Source: Metabacillus litoralis
GTDB taxonomy: Bacteria > Bacillota > Bacilli > Bacillales > Bacillaceae
Length of the DNA stretch: 64,000 bases
Direction: 5' to 3'
NCBI RefSeq assembly: GCF_003667825.1
Contig: NZ_CP033043.1
Coordinates: 559,001-623,000, forward strand
The notes under the pieces were generated by a model. The model saw only the letters and a program-made list of their open reading frames with translations. It made no database searches and was not told the origin of the DNA. Shown piece after piece: positions 7,220-16,326 of the stretch. The stretch's first letter is position 1. The number at the start of each line of letters is the position of its first letter. A program made the position numbers and the translations under genes.

Positions 7220-8731
7220 CTAGCCTATTTCTCTTTTATGATCATATTTCAAATCGTGTTCCAAAATAAGATCTGCGGTAAGTTGACCTGATAATGTTAC
7301 CATAGGTACTCCTCCGCCAGGATGTGTTGATCCTCCTACAAAGTAAAGATTTTGTATGTATGAGCTTTTACTAGGAAACTTAAAACCACCGTTCTTCTTC
7401 CGGTCTGTGGCAACGCCATAAATCGATCCACCGTTTGCTCCGTATAATTGCTGAAGGTCATTAGGTGTAAACATGTATTCAAATTCAATGGAATTTGATA
7501 AATCTGTAACACCCATTTTTTCAAGCTTAGCAATAATTAATTTCCGGTATTCCAGTGCTTTATTATCCCATGTTTCTCCTTCTTTTAACGGGGGTACATG
7601 AGTTAAAACAAATAAGTTTTCCTTGCCCTCAGGTGCTTGTGTCGGATCAGATTTAGAGGATATTCCAACATAAATTGTTGGGTCTTCTGGTGCTGTTTCC
7701 TCATTGTAAAGTTGATTAAACTCTTTTTCTGGTGATGCTGAAAAGAAAAAATTATGATGTGTAAGATGTTTATATTTTCTATTAACCCCTAATAAAAGCA
7801 CTAGGCCAGATACTGTTGGAGGAAACTTTTCCTGTTCCTGAATAAAATCATGATGTAAAGGGTGATTCTCTAACAAAGTTTGGTAGGTAGGTACAACCTC
7901 TAAATTGGAGACTATAATGTCAGCTTCTACTATTTGTCCATTTTCAAGCTCTACACCTGTTGCTTTTTTTCCATTTGATGTGATCTTTTTTACTTTTGTG
8001 TTTAGATGTACATTCACTTGTAATTCATGTAAGACCTTCGACATAGCATTTGCAATTTCATACATGCCACCATCAACATAATATATTCCAAGTCCTAATT
8101 GAACATGTGCTAACTGTGACAAAACGGCAGGAGCATGATAGGGGGAAGACCCAATATACATGATTAAAGAGTTAAACAATTGCTGAATTTTTTTATCCTT
8201 AAAAAATTTACGCGTCCCTTGGTGCATTGTTTTCATCGGATCCATTGATAATAATTCTTTAACCGTATGCATGGATCTTAAATCCTGTAATCCTCTTAAA
8301 CTTTTTTTGTACACACTTTTTAAGCTATACTCATACATTTTGCTACAATAATTCAAATAATTGAAAAGCTCACCTGCGTCTTCTTTAGATACTGATCTTA
8401 GTTGTCTAATTAACTCAGGTAAATCACTTGTAAGTTCGATGGTTGTGCCATCTTCAAAAAATGTCTTCCATTGTGGCTCAATTCTTTTTAATTTAATATA
8501 GTCAGTAAGGTTTCGATTAGCATTTTGAAATAACTGTTCAAGTACCCATGGCATGGTTAGAATAGAGGGTCCCGTGTCAAAGGAAAAACCATTTCCACCT
8601 CTCTTGTTCAACTTTCCTCCAAGTCGCTCGCCTTTTTCAATAATCGTAACATCATAGTTATCGACAGCAAGACGTATACCTGCTGACATCCCACCTAAAC
8701 CTCCACCGATAATAACAACTTTTTTATTCAT
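7220..8731 (-). CDS. crtP: CrtP-type diaponeurosporene oxidase (phytoene desaturase family)
   Basis: A 503-residue FAD-dependent carotenoid enzyme. The N-terminus KKVVIIGGGLGGMSAGIRLA is the dinucleotide-binding fold. GPSILTMPWVLEQLF, YIGSSPYHAPAVLSQL and YFVGGSTHPGGGVPMVTLSG closely follow S. aureus CrtP, which oxidises the terminal methyl of 4,4'-diaponeurosporene; CrtN-type desaturases are the main alternative. The start ATG at 8731 lies five bases after GGAGG, so the upstream TTG at 8743 is rejected. It is the first gene of a minus-strand pair with a crtQ-like gene. No crtM or crtN lies in the window, so the C30 backbone must be made elsewhere if the pathway works. Confidence 0.85.
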   Translation of the reverse strand: MNKKVVIIGGGLGGMSAGIRLAVDNYDVTIIEKGERLGGKLNKRGGNGFSFDTGPSILTMPWVLEQLFQNANRNLTDYIKLKRIEPQWKTFFEDGTTIELTSDLPELIRQLRSVSKEDAGELFNYLNYCSKMYEYSLKSVYKKSLRGLQDLRSMHTVKELLSMDPMKTMHQGTRKFFKDKKIQQLFNSLIMYIGSSPYHAPAVLSQLAHVQLGLGIYYVDGGMYEIANAMSKVLHELQVNVHLNTKVKKITSNGKKATGVELENGQIVEADIIVSNLEVVPTYQTLLENHPLHHDFIQEQEKFPPTVSGLVLLLGVNRKYKHLTHHNFFFSASPEKEFNQLYNEETAPEDPTIYVGISSKSDPTQAPEGKENLFVLTHVPPLKEGETWDNKALEYRKLIIAKLEKMGVTDLSNSIEFEYMFTPNDLQQLYGANGGSIYGVATDRKKNGGFKFPSKSSYIQNLYFVGGSTHPGGGVPMVTLSGQLTADLILEHDLKYDHKREIG

Positions 8732-8880
8732 TTTTTCCTCCAAAATGTTTTAGAATGAAAAGTATGTGAAAATTCACCTCTATAAAACCTCATTTTATCC
8801 ATCATTTTCCTATTCGAGACAGTATATTTCTTTCTTAATAGATATTTTTTAACAGAGCAGTTTCTATGGGTTGTGTTAAA

Positions 8881-8909
8881 TTGTACTTTCTGATGTTCAT
8901 TGCTATCAT
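8881..8909 (+). promoter_or_regulatory. Sigma-A promoter of ykvY
   Basis: TTGTAC (8881-8886), 17-bp spacer, TATCAT (8904-8909); about 28 bp upstream of the ATG of ykvY. Confidence 0.55.
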
Positions 8910-8937
8910 GTAAAGAGAAGATTAGAAGGGTAGTGAA

Positions 8938-10044
8938 ATGATGAAAAATCGTATAGAAAAAGTAATGAAATGGCTTCAAGAAGAAAACATTGATATGTGT
9001 TTTATTCAATCTAAAGAAAATGTCTTTTATCTATCTCATTTTTATACTGACCCACATGAAAGACTATTGGGGGTTTTTATATTTAAAGAAGCTGAACCTA
9101 TTATGGTTTGTCCAAATATGGAGGTTAATCAGGCAAAGGCAGCTGGGTGGGAAAATGAAATTATTGGTTATAGTGATCACGAAGATCCATGGGTGTTAAT
9201 TAAGGAAAGAGTGAAAATTAGATATAAACATTCTATAAATAAAGTTGCGGTGGAAATAGATACTACTTCATACAGTAGGGTTGAAAAGTTAAAACAACTT
9301 TCTAATGAAGATGTTCAAATTGTTTCAGCTGAGGATAAGTTAAATCAACTTAGACTAATAAAGGACAAAAATGAAATAAAAATCTTAACTGAGGCTGCTA
9401 AACTTGCAGACTATGGAGTCCAAATTGGAGTAGAATCGCTTAAAAATGGTGTTACTGAAATGGAAGTATTGGCGACCATTGAATACGAGCTCAAGAAAAA
9501 AGGTATAAGAGAAATGTCATTTTCGACAATGGTTTTATTTGGAGAAAAGTCAGGAGATCCTCATGGAAATCCCGGGTTGAGACAGCTTACTGATGGAGAT
9601 TTTGTCATATTTGATCTTGGTGTTGTGTTAGACGGTTATTGCTCCGATATTACAAGAACCTTTGTGTATAAACAGGCTAATGAAAAGCAAGAAGAAATCT
9701 ATCATACTGTATTACAGTCACAGTTAGCTGCATTGGAAGCAAGTAAACCTGGTACCCGAATTGGCGATTTAGATGAAATAGCTAGAAAACTTATAACAGA
9801 TGCAGGCTATGGCGAATATTTCCCACATCGTCTTGGGCATGGATTAGGAATTAATGTTCATGAATATCCTTCTATGAGTCATATTAATGACAACTTGTTA
9901 ACAGAAGGGATGGTTTATACAATCGAACCTGGAATATACATACCTTCAATTGGAGGGGTACGTATTGAGGATGATGTGTTAATAACAGAAAGTGGGAATA
10001 AAACTTTAACAACATCTCCTAAGAATTTTACTGTAATAAAATAA
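8938..10044 (+). CDS. ykvY: M24 family metallopeptidase, putative Xaa-Pro dipeptidase
   Basis: A 368-residue creatinase/prolidase. Residues 1-130 form the N-terminal creatinase domain; the pita-bread domain carries the five metal ligands: FDLGVVLDGYCSDITRTF (two Asp), LGHGLGINVHEYP (His), YTIEPGIY (Glu) and GGVRIEDD (Glu). The family removes an N-terminal residue preceding proline, in the cytoplasm. Length and position beyond zosA match B. subtilis YkvY. AGAAGGG lies seven bases before the ATG at 8938; a second in-frame ATG follows directly. Transcribed alone from its own promoter, divergently from crtP. Confidence 0.88.
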   Translation: MMKNRIEKVMKWLQEENIDMCFIQSKENVFYLSHFYTDPHERLLGVFIFKEAEPIMVCPNMEVNQAKAAGWENEIIGYSDHEDPWVLIKERVKIRYKHSINKVAVEIDTTSYSRVEKLKQLSNEDVQIVSAEDKLNQLRLIKDKNEIKILTEAAKLADYGVQIGVESLKNGVTEMEVLATIEYELKKKGIREMSFSTMVLFGEKSGDPHGNPGLRQLTDGDFVIFDLGVVLDGYCSDITRTFVYKQANEKQEEIYHTVLQSQLAALEASKPGTRIGDLDEIARKLITDAGYGEYFPHRLGHGLGINVHEYPSMSHINDNLLTEGMVYTIEPGIYIPSIGGVRIEDDVLITESGNKTLTTSPKNFTVIK

Positions 10045-10077
10045 CAGAAGTGCATATAAGGAATTGACAAAATAAAG

Positions 10078-10794
10078 ATGAGAAAAAAATTAATTATCCT
10101 ATTTTTCCCGATGCTTATGTTTTTAGTGACAATAGCATGCTCTACAAATCAAGATAGCAAAAATCTTGTTTCTGCTAAAGTGGTAAATGTCGTAGACGGA
10201 GATACATTAAACGTTATGATTAGCGGTAAAGAAGAAACAATACGATTACTATTAGTAGATACTCCGGAGACGGTTCACCCTACTAAACCTGTTCAACCGT
10301 TTGGACTAGAGGCAAGTAACTATTTAAAAGAGCTATTAAATGGTAAAGATGTCCAGGTTGAAGTAGGAATAGGCGAACGTGATAAATATGGGAGGCTGTT
10401 GGGATATGTGTATATTGATAAACAAATGGTAAATAAGCTGCTTTTGCAAAAAGGTTTAGCGAGAGTGGCTTATGTGTTTGAACCTAATACAAAATATATT
10501 GATGAATTCAATTCGATTCAAAAGCAAGCTCAACAAAATGAAGTTGGAATTTGGAGTATTGAAAACTATGCAACAGATGAAGGTTTCCAGACAACACTAA
10601 ATGAAGAACAAAACGAAATAAATCCAAATTTACAAGTGAATGAAGAGTGTACAATTAAAGGGAACATTAATTCAAAGGGGGAAAAAATCTTCCATACAGA
10701 ACAATCCCCTTCATATGAATTGACAAAGCCAGAAGCAATGTTTTGTACAGAAGATGAAGCAAGAGCAGCAGGATATCGAGCGGTTAAAAGATAA
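10078..10794 (+). CDS. Secreted thermonuclease-like (SNase) lipoprotein with a C-terminal sunset-type domain
   Basis: This 238-residue protein has a lipoprotein signal (lipobox TIAC, Cys21), a staphylococcal nuclease domain (residues 33-160: VVDGDT, LLVDTPET, RDKYGRLLGYVY) and an acidic linker. The C-terminal ~45 residues (CTIKGNINSKGEKIFH and MFCTEDEARAAGYRAVKR) form a small domain often seen at the ends of secreted Bacillus proteins. Catalytic residues of the nuclease fold are present, so it probably cuts DNA or RNA at the cell surface; YncB is the B. subtilis counterpart by architecture. No good SD precedes the ATG (only AATAAAG), which is unusual here. It ends in a strong shared terminator. 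Confidence 0.85.
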   Translation: MRKKLIILFFPMLMFLVTIACSTNQDSKNLVSAKVVNVVDGDTLNVMISGKEETIRLLLVDTPETVHPTKPVQPFGLEASNYLKELLNGKDVQVEVGIGERDKYGRLLGYVYIDKQMVNKLLLQKGLARVAYVFEPNTKYIDEFNSIQKQAQQNEVGIWSIENYATDEGFQTTLNEEQNEINPNLQVNEECTIKGNINSKGEKIFHTEQSPSYELTKPEAMFCTEDEARAAGYRAVKR

Positions 10795-10831
10795 CACAAA
10801 AGGGATTCAATTTTTGAATCCCTTTTGTGTT
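10793..10831. terminator. Bidirectional terminator between the nuclease gene and the EAL gene
   Basis: A perfect 18-bp stem: AACACAAAAGGGATTCAA (10793-10810) pairs with 10814-10831 across a three-base loop. The stem overlaps the nuclease stop codon. T-runs are inside the stem rather than after it, but the convergent position fits. Confidence 0.75.
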
Positions 10832-10863
10832 ATGTAGAATTACCTGTTACACCTAGGTTTTGA

Positions 10864-11922
10864 CTACAGACCTGCTAGCTGACGATTTTCTTTATCAAAT
10901 AAGAGTAATGAAGGATTTGGGCTTGGCTTACCGATAAAATATCCTTGTGCTAAATCAATGCCAATTTCCTTTAAATATTGAAACTCTTCTTTTGTTTCAA
11001 TACCTTCACCTAACACTGTAATACCTAGGTCTTTTGCTAAATTCATTACCCCAAGTAAAAAAGTTTGATTGTCTTTGTTCATATGACAATCTTGAATATA
11101 CTTTCTATCAATTTTAATATAATCAGGACGAAGCTTAGAAAGCATATCTAGTGTAGAATATCCAGCGCCAACATCGTCCAATGCAACTTTCATACCATGT
11201 TCTCTATATGTTTCTAGGATTGATTTTAGATGTTGTACATCATGTATCTTCTCTGTCTCTACTACTTCAAACACAAGGTCATATGGATCCACATTGTATT
11301 TTTCAACAATTTGAAATGTGTGTTTTAAGCAATGTGCAGGGTTATATATTGTTGATGGTAAGAAGTTGATGAAGCTTTTAATTCCTTGTGGTATACGATT
11401 AGTTCGAGATTCTATGGCTATCTCACGAGCTTTTTTATCTAAAATGGAGTGCATTTCTGTTTTTCTGGCAACTTCAAAGAGTTGACTTGGAAAAATAGAT
11501 TGATCCTTCACCCTAAGAAGTGATTCATATCCATAAATATCACCACTGTCCATATTAATGATGGGCTGGAGATAACTAATAAACTCTCCATTTTTTATAA
11601 TGTTAACTGTATTTTCATGAAAAGTGTGTTCATATATTGTTTGTAATGAATACCTTTCAAAAAGTCCCGGTACTTCTTCCTTGTGTATAACTCCTTTAAA
11701 TTCTTCAAGAGTATTACCCAATTCATAATGGATAAAAGAAAGAAACTCCTTTAATGCACTTTTTGACTCAAAAGCATGAATAAAATGATTTATATTAACC
11801 TGTTTAAAATAAAGTTTCGTCAAGGTTTTTGTTAATTTATCATGATTGCTAGGAAATATTGAAAGAAAACCCTGATTATATATTTTAAGAGGTTGAAAGC
11901 AGGATCTACAATAATTGACCAT
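10864..11922 (-). CDS. EAL-domain cyclic-di-GMP phosphodiesterase
   Basis: A 352-residue soluble protein. The N-terminus has MVNYCRSCFQPL (CxxC, possible metal or redox site) and an uncharacterised ~110-residue region. The EAL domain follows (about 120-345): YESLLR in place of EALLR, INFLPS, EVVETE, DDVGAGYS, LRPDYIKIDR and LGEGIETKEE. All metal ligands, the catalytic Lys and the Glu general-base region appear intact, so hydrolysis of c-di-GMP to pGpG is likely. The start at 11922 is chosen because GAGGG precedes it; the TTG at 11946 would include that site in the coding region. Transcribed alone, convergent with the nuclease gene. Three c-di-GMP-type genes occur in this window. Confidence 0.9.
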   Translation of the reverse strand: MVNYCRSCFQPLKIYNQGFLSIFPSNHDKLTKTLTKLYFKQVNINHFIHAFESKSALKEFLSFIHYELGNTLEEFKGVIHKEEVPGLFERYSLQTIYEHTFHENTVNIIKNGEFISYLQPIINMDSGDIYGYESLLRVKDQSIFPSQLFEVARKTEMHSILDKKAREIAIESRTNRIPQGIKSFINFLPSTIYNPAHCLKHTFQIVEKYNVDPYDLVFEVVETEKIHDVQHLKSILETYREHGMKVALDDVGAGYSTLDMLSKLRPDYIKIDRKYIQDCHMNKDNQTFLLGVMNLAKDLGITVLGEGIETKEEFQYLKEIGIDLAQGYFIGKPSPNPSLLLFDKENRQLAGL

Positions 11923-12086
11923 CTTTATCCCTCGATTCAATATCAAATTTAGATTGATTTTATTTTATCAAAGATTATACAAAAGTTAAACAAAAATAAT
12001 TCACGAATGGAATTATTAATTGATTTTAATGAATTGATTATCTTGTCCAATGTTTGGGTATAGCATAAAAATAAAAGGAGTTTTAA

Positions 12087-12182
12087 ATGAGTTCTTTTGA
12101 CATTGTTTATTTAAACACAGGGTGTCTAACCAAAGTGCTTTGGTTAAAAAGAAAAAAATGGGAAAGTCTAAAGGAGTGGTAA
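12087..12182 (+). CDS. Possible 31-residue peptide upstream of the HAD pseudogene
   Basis: ATG six bases after AAAAGGAG opens a 31-codon frame (MSSFDIVYLNTGCLTKVLWL, then KRKKWESLKEW) ending three bases before the start of the decayed dehalogenase gene. The good ribosome site supports it; no family is recognised. It contains a dyad, TAACCAAAG/CTTTGGTTA (12127-12146), two bases apart. Given the decay next door it may itself be a remnant. Confidence 0.3.
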   Translation: MSSFDIVYLNTGCLTKVLWLKRKKWESLKEW

Positions 12183-12185
12183 TAA

Positions 12186-13509
<1,324 letters not shown>

Positions 13510-13543
13510 GATATAGTTTTGAAAAATAAAGCGTACATTGACA

Positions 13544-13582
13544 GAGGCTGACTGTTTCAAGTAAACAGTCAGCCTCCTTTTG
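13544..13582 (+). terminator. Terminator after pfkA
   Basis: GAGGCTGACTGTTT (13544-13557) pairs perfectly with AAACAGTCAGCCTC (13563-13576), followed by CTTTTG. Confidence 0.9.
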
Positions 13583-13690
13583 TTGAAAGTCGAGAAACCA
13601 TATTCAATATACTTTCACGACCTTCTTTTCTTGTTGTTTATGTAAGCTTATTTAGCTTTAAAAATGATTTTTTGTTAAAGTCTATTTATT

Positions 13691-13762
13691 GACGCCTTAA
13701 GATATAAGCCCTGCCTCTCTTATATCGTTGCGGCTCCTTGGCCGCGCCACTGATTAAGCGTC
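13691..13762. repeat. Cloverleaf-like nested inverted repeat
   Basis: An outer stem GACGC(C)TTAA (13691-13700)/TTAAGCGTC (13754-13762) encloses two hairpins: GATATAAG (13701-13708)/CTTATATC (13719-13726), and GCGGC (13730-13734)/GCCGC (13741-13745). The element is distinctly GC-richer than its surroundings and resembles a small mobile palindromic repeat or a structured RNA. The rest of 13583-14057 shows no gene that I can support. Confidence 0.6.
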
Positions 13763-14057
13763 TTGAAGTTAGTTGTATCGTGATGTTGCTTCATTGCGCG
13801 CTTAATTATGTAATACCCATATTGAACATTACAAAACATAAAGACAAGCTATTTTTGAGAAGTTAAATTAACAGAACTACAATCATCCTATGCTGTTTAT
13901 GGAAAAATGTTATTGAGAAGAGGAATTATCAACAATTGATTTGCAAATCCTTTTATCTTAAATAAACAAGGCTTCTTTAAAGCTGACTAAAGTTATCCAA
14001 GATAAATATTTGCTGCGGGAGGACTGTTTGTGAGTTAAAGTGAATACTTTGATATTC

Positions 14058-14273
14058 TTAGATTGCTTTTAAAGAAGGGTCCATTCCTGCAGAAAGTACA
14101 TTTTTAAGTGTAAAGGTACGAATTTCTTTTCGTAAATAACAATAAGCTATTATTTTCTCAGCTGTTATTTTTCGCACAAGTATTTTTCTTTTTGAAAAGC
14201 TGCCTGATGCAGATAAGTAAATAATTGTAATCGGCACTTTGTTTTCTAAGCTTAATTTTAAAAAGTATTTCAT
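14058..14273 (-). CDS. Small WYL-domain protein
   Basis: About 71 residues. KVPITIIYLSASGSFSKRKI and AYCYLRKEIRTFTLKNVLSA follow the strand pattern of WYL domains (ligand-binding modules of transcription regulators that sense nucleic acid or nucleotides), with no attached HTH. The start at 14273 is chosen because GGAGGTGTCC precedes it. Free-standing WYL proteins of this size are common in Bacillaceae; their partner is unknown. Two LexA-like boxes lie 37-79 bp upstream, in the space shared with the divergent gene at 14439, so DNA-damage control is possible. Confidence 0.65.
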   Translation of the reverse strand: MKYFLKLSLENKVPITIIYLSASGSFSKRKILVRKITAEKIIAYCYLRKEIRTFTLKNVLSAGMDPSLKAI

Positions 14274-14309
14274 AAGGACACCTCCATCTTTCTTCATCTC
14301 TATTATATA

Positions 14310-14323
14310 CGAACATATCTTCT
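14310..14323 (+). promoter_or_regulatory. LexA (DinR)-type box, imperfect
   Basis: CGAACATATCTTCT matches the B. subtilis LexA consensus CGAACRNRYGTTYC at 12 of 14 positions. It lies between divergent genes. The two mismatches fall in the right half-site, so binding may be weak. Confidence 0.4.
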
Positions 14324-14338
14324 TTTATCCACTAAAAA

Positions 14339-14352
14339 CGAACATACATTCT
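14339..14352 (+). promoter_or_regulatory. Second LexA-type box, imperfect
   Basis: CGAACATACATTCT matches CGAACRNRYGTTYC at 12 of 14 positions, 29 bp after the first box and in the same orientation. The pairing of two such sites makes chance less likely. Confidence 0.4.
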
Positions 14353-14438
14353 ATATTTTTTAGCCATATTTTTTCTATTTCAGGCGTAAGATGTAAGGAT
14401 AACATTTTTAGTTTAGATCCTTGAGAGGGGAGATAAGG

Positions 14439-14705
14439 ATGACAGAACGAGAAAAAATACGATTAATCCAAGAAATTTCAAAAGAAATGATGAAACATTC
14501 AGTGAAGGATCGAAAAGGAACACATACTAGTGATCAGGAAAAAGCAGTTGAACTACTTGCAAGAGCCTTACATGATTTTTCTGATCTGTATTTAAAGCAA
14601 CAAAACGAGGATGAAGTTTTAAAAGGAATATTAGCAAAAGTGAAAATTGCCTGCAATACTATGGAACGAGTTAAGAAACCAAATATAGTTATTAAAAGAG
14701 TATAA
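14439..14705 (+). CDS. Hypothetical 88-residue cytosolic protein
   Basis: A hydrophilic, mostly helical protein starting MTEREKIRLIQEISKEMMK and ending KKPNIVIKRV. I do not recognise a family. The start at 14439 is chosen because GAGAGGGGAG lies before it; an in-frame TTG at 14421 overlaps that site and is less likely. It is divergent from the WYL gene with two LexA-like boxes upstream, so both may belong to a damage-inducible set. No membrane segment or catalytic motif is visible. Confidence 0.6.
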   Translation: MTEREKIRLIQEISKEMMKHSVKDRKGTHTSDQEKAVELLARALHDFSDLYLKQQNEDEVLKGILAKVKIACNTMERVKKPNIVIKRV

Positions 14706-14758
14706 ATTACACTTATATAAAGAGGAGGTGATTAATATAGGAGAATTGAATTAAAAGG

Positions 14759-14798
14759 AGAACATATGTTCCAATTTGGATTTACTTTATGATACAAT
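14759..14798 (+). promoter_or_regulatory. LexA box overlapping the promoter of the type I toxin
   Basis: AGAACATATGTTCC (14759-14772) matches the LexA consensus CGAACRNRYGTTYC at 13 of 14 positions and contains a perfect 12-bp palindrome. It overlaps a candidate -35 (TTCCAA, 14769-14774), which is followed after 18 bp by TACAAT (14793-14798). A repressor bound here would block transcription of the toxin mRNA. Confidence 0.65.
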
Positions 14799-14848
14799 AA
14801 GTTTGCAGTCAAGCGATCGAACAAGCCCCTTCGAAAAGGAGGTGATGC

Positions 14849-14935
14849 TTGTTGACGATTTATGAGAGTCTAATATCTATGTTTACGTTTGCTTCTTTAG
14901 TTATAGCCATTCTGGCTTTTTCACAAAAAAAATAG
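14849..14935 (+). CDS. Type I toxin, holin-like small hydrophobic peptide
   Basis: A 28-residue peptide: MLTIYESLISMFTFASLVIA then ILAFSQKK. It has a single membrane helix and a short basic tail, the pattern of the short peptides annotated as putative holin-like toxins in Bacillaceae and lactobacilli (type I toxin class, with TxpA/BsrG as distant analogues). AAAAGGAGGTGATGC precedes two consecutive TTG codons (14849, 14852), either of which may start it. Such peptides insert in the membrane and are silenced by an antisense RNA made from the opposite strand. A convergent promoter, a shared bidirectional terminator and a LexA box upstream fit that arrangement. It is too short for ordinary gene callers. 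Confidence 0.75.
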   Translation: MLTIYESLISMFTFASLVIAILAFSQKK

Positions 14936-15028
14936 ACCTTCTAGAGGTCTAATCATTTTTATCTTTTTTTAGATCTGTCGACTGCAGACTGTGGATGCTG
15001 CAACATCCACGGTCAACTATAATCCTAT
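14925..15028 (-). ncRNA. Probable antisense antitoxin RNA of the type I toxin
   Basis: On the minus strand TTGTAC (15063-15058), a 17-bp spacer and TATTAT (15040-15035) form a promoter with a start near 15028. The transcript would carry a 10-bp hairpin (arms 15013-15004 and 14997-14988) and end at AGACCT/AGGTCT (14950-14934) followed by ATTTTTTTTG, overlapping the 3' end of the toxin mRNA by about 100 nt. Inferred from sequence only. Confidence 0.5.
14934..14970. terminator. Bidirectional terminator of toxin and antitoxin transcripts
   Basis: AGACCT (14934-14939), five-base loop, AGGTCT (14945-14950). The plus strand continues with AATCATTTTTATCTTTTTTT; the minus strand continues with ATTTTTTTT. 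Confidence 0.65.
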
Positions 15029-15065
15029 TATACCATAATAGGAAGTATGATTAGTTAGTACAAAC

Positions 15066-15170
15066 CTATTGATTATTAATTATTTTTTTAGTTGTCATTG
15101 ATTCCATTGCTTCGTTTGTTGTTTTTGAAGTTTTTGTATCATTGATGGTTTTCAGGTGTTTAACCTCCAC
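15066..15170 (-). CDS. Possible 34-residue hydrophilic peptide
   Basis: A GTG start behind GGGAAGG opens MEVKHLKTINDTKTSKTTNE, then AMESMTTKKIINNQ. It lies between the antitoxin promoter and the next minus-strand gene. Composition is low-complexity (Thr, Lys, Asn), the SD spacing is long and no family is known, so this is weak. Confidence 0.2.
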   Translation of the reverse strand: MEVKHLKTINDTKTSKTTNEAMESMTTKKIINNQ

Positions 15171-15212
15171 AACTTTTTCCTTCCCTATTTTCTACAGATA
15201 AGTACTTTTTCT

Positions 15213-15641
15213 TTAATGTCCAATGTCCAAAGTTTTCAAAAAATCGGTAAAATTATAGTCTATATCAAAAAACATAGGTGTATTTTCATCGTCATATAAA
15301 ATTAATCTTCCTTGATTCTCTGTTGACGGATCATATATTAATATAATTTCTGTGATAAGTGAATCAAACCATTTGTTTTTAACATTATATGATTTTGTTA
15401 ATGGTATTCTGATGAGATATCCTTTATTTGGTATAGGATTTGCTTGAACTGTAACCTTCTGAATGCCCTTAATTGCGCTAATTGCATATTGATCCATTTT
15501 AGAAGATTGTTCCGCTTGTTTAACAATTGCATTTGTTTCGATATCCATTACTTTAATTTGTTGATTTTCTGCAATTGCAACATGACTAACACTAACAATG
15601 AGAAAAAAAATAACGTGAACCAAAAGGTATTTTTTCTTCAT
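15213..15641 (-). CDS. Hypothetical secreted protein
   Basis: About 142 residues with a signal peptide (KKKYLLVHVIFFLIVSVSH VAIA, cleavage likely after AIA) and a mature part rich in short strands (GYLIRIPLTKSY, EIILIYDPSTENQG, RLILYDDENTPMFFDID). I do not recognise the family; the pattern suggests a small extracytoplasmic beta-rich domain. The start at 15641 has GAGGTG six bases upstream; the frame extends to 15674 but without a ribosome site. It is divergent from the lipoprotein gene at 15751, and both encode exported proteins, which may be coincidental. Confidence 0.7.
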   Translation of the reverse strand: MKKKYLLVHVIFFLIVSVSHVAIAENQQIKVMDIETNAIVKQAEQSSKMDQYAISAIKGIQKVTVQANPIPNKGYLIRIPLTKSYNVKNKWFDSLITEIILIYDPSTENQGRLILYDDENTPMFFDIDYNFTDFLKTLDIGH

Positions 15642-15750
15642 TTTTTTCACCTCAGTTATTAGTCTTTCCAACAAGAAAAATAATCAACATGGAATTATTA
15701 CCTAATAGAACTTGCCGAAAGTCGCCATCCTAACTAAAGGAGGTGATAAG

Positions 15751-16173
15751 ATGATACAAAAACTACTCCTTATTATAGGATGTTTCCTTTTTGTTGTTGG
15801 TTGTAAACAAGATGATCAGGTGTCTGCTCGAACATTCTTAATACCAGAAGGATATGTAGGTTGGGTTCAAGTAAAATATGATCAACAATTACCTAAAAAA
15901 GTAATGAATAATGAAAAAAATCAGGTATATAGAGTTAGTCAAAACGGAATGACATACACAGATGAAGAACATATCCACGAGGGTTGGGCAACTAATAAAT
16001 ATTATTATGTAAACGATAAAGGAGAACGAACCCCACTAGTACCAGGTAAGATGGTTCATGGACCATCAAGTGGGAGAGAATTAGCTGGCAAAACGGTTGA
16101 ATATTTTTTTATAGGGTCATCAGATCAGTTTCATAAGGATGAATATGTGCCTAATGAATACGAAGTAAATTAA
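15751..16173 (+). CDS. Hypothetical lipoprotein (DUF6843-like)
   Basis: A 140-residue lipoprotein: signal MIQKLLLIIGCFLFVVGC with the lipobox Cys18, then FLIPEGYVGWVQVKYDQQLP, which resembles the start of the DUF6843 domain found in Bacillus lipoproteins. Function is unknown. AAAGGAGGTGATAAG precedes the ATG at 15751, so the frame extension to 15712 is not coding. It ends at a short terminator. Assignment to the DUF is from memory of the IPEGYxGxVxV motif and is tentative. Confidence 0.7.
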   Translation: MIQKLLLIIGCFLFVVGCKQDDQVSARTFLIPEGYVGWVQVKYDQQLPKKVMNNEKNQVYRVSQNGMTYTDEEHIHEGWATNKYYYVNDKGERTPLVPGKMVHGPSSGRELAGKTVEYFFIGSSDQFHKDEYVPNEYEVN

Positions 16174-16175
16174 CG

Positions 16176-16200
16176 GCTGCAATATGCAGCTTTTCTTTTT
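16176..16200 (+). terminator. Terminator after the 15751 lipoprotein gene
   Basis: GCTGCA-ATA-TGCAGC (16176-16190) followed by TTTTCTTTTT. Confidence 0.75.
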
Positions 16201-16326
16201 CTTCTAAAACAAACAAGTCATGAGTAAAAAGAAATTTATCTACAATAAGCGACAAATTCATTGACGTCCATACATAACTTTTGTACGATATGAAGGATTG
16301 AATGAAAAGGAGCTGTGGATTTCGCG

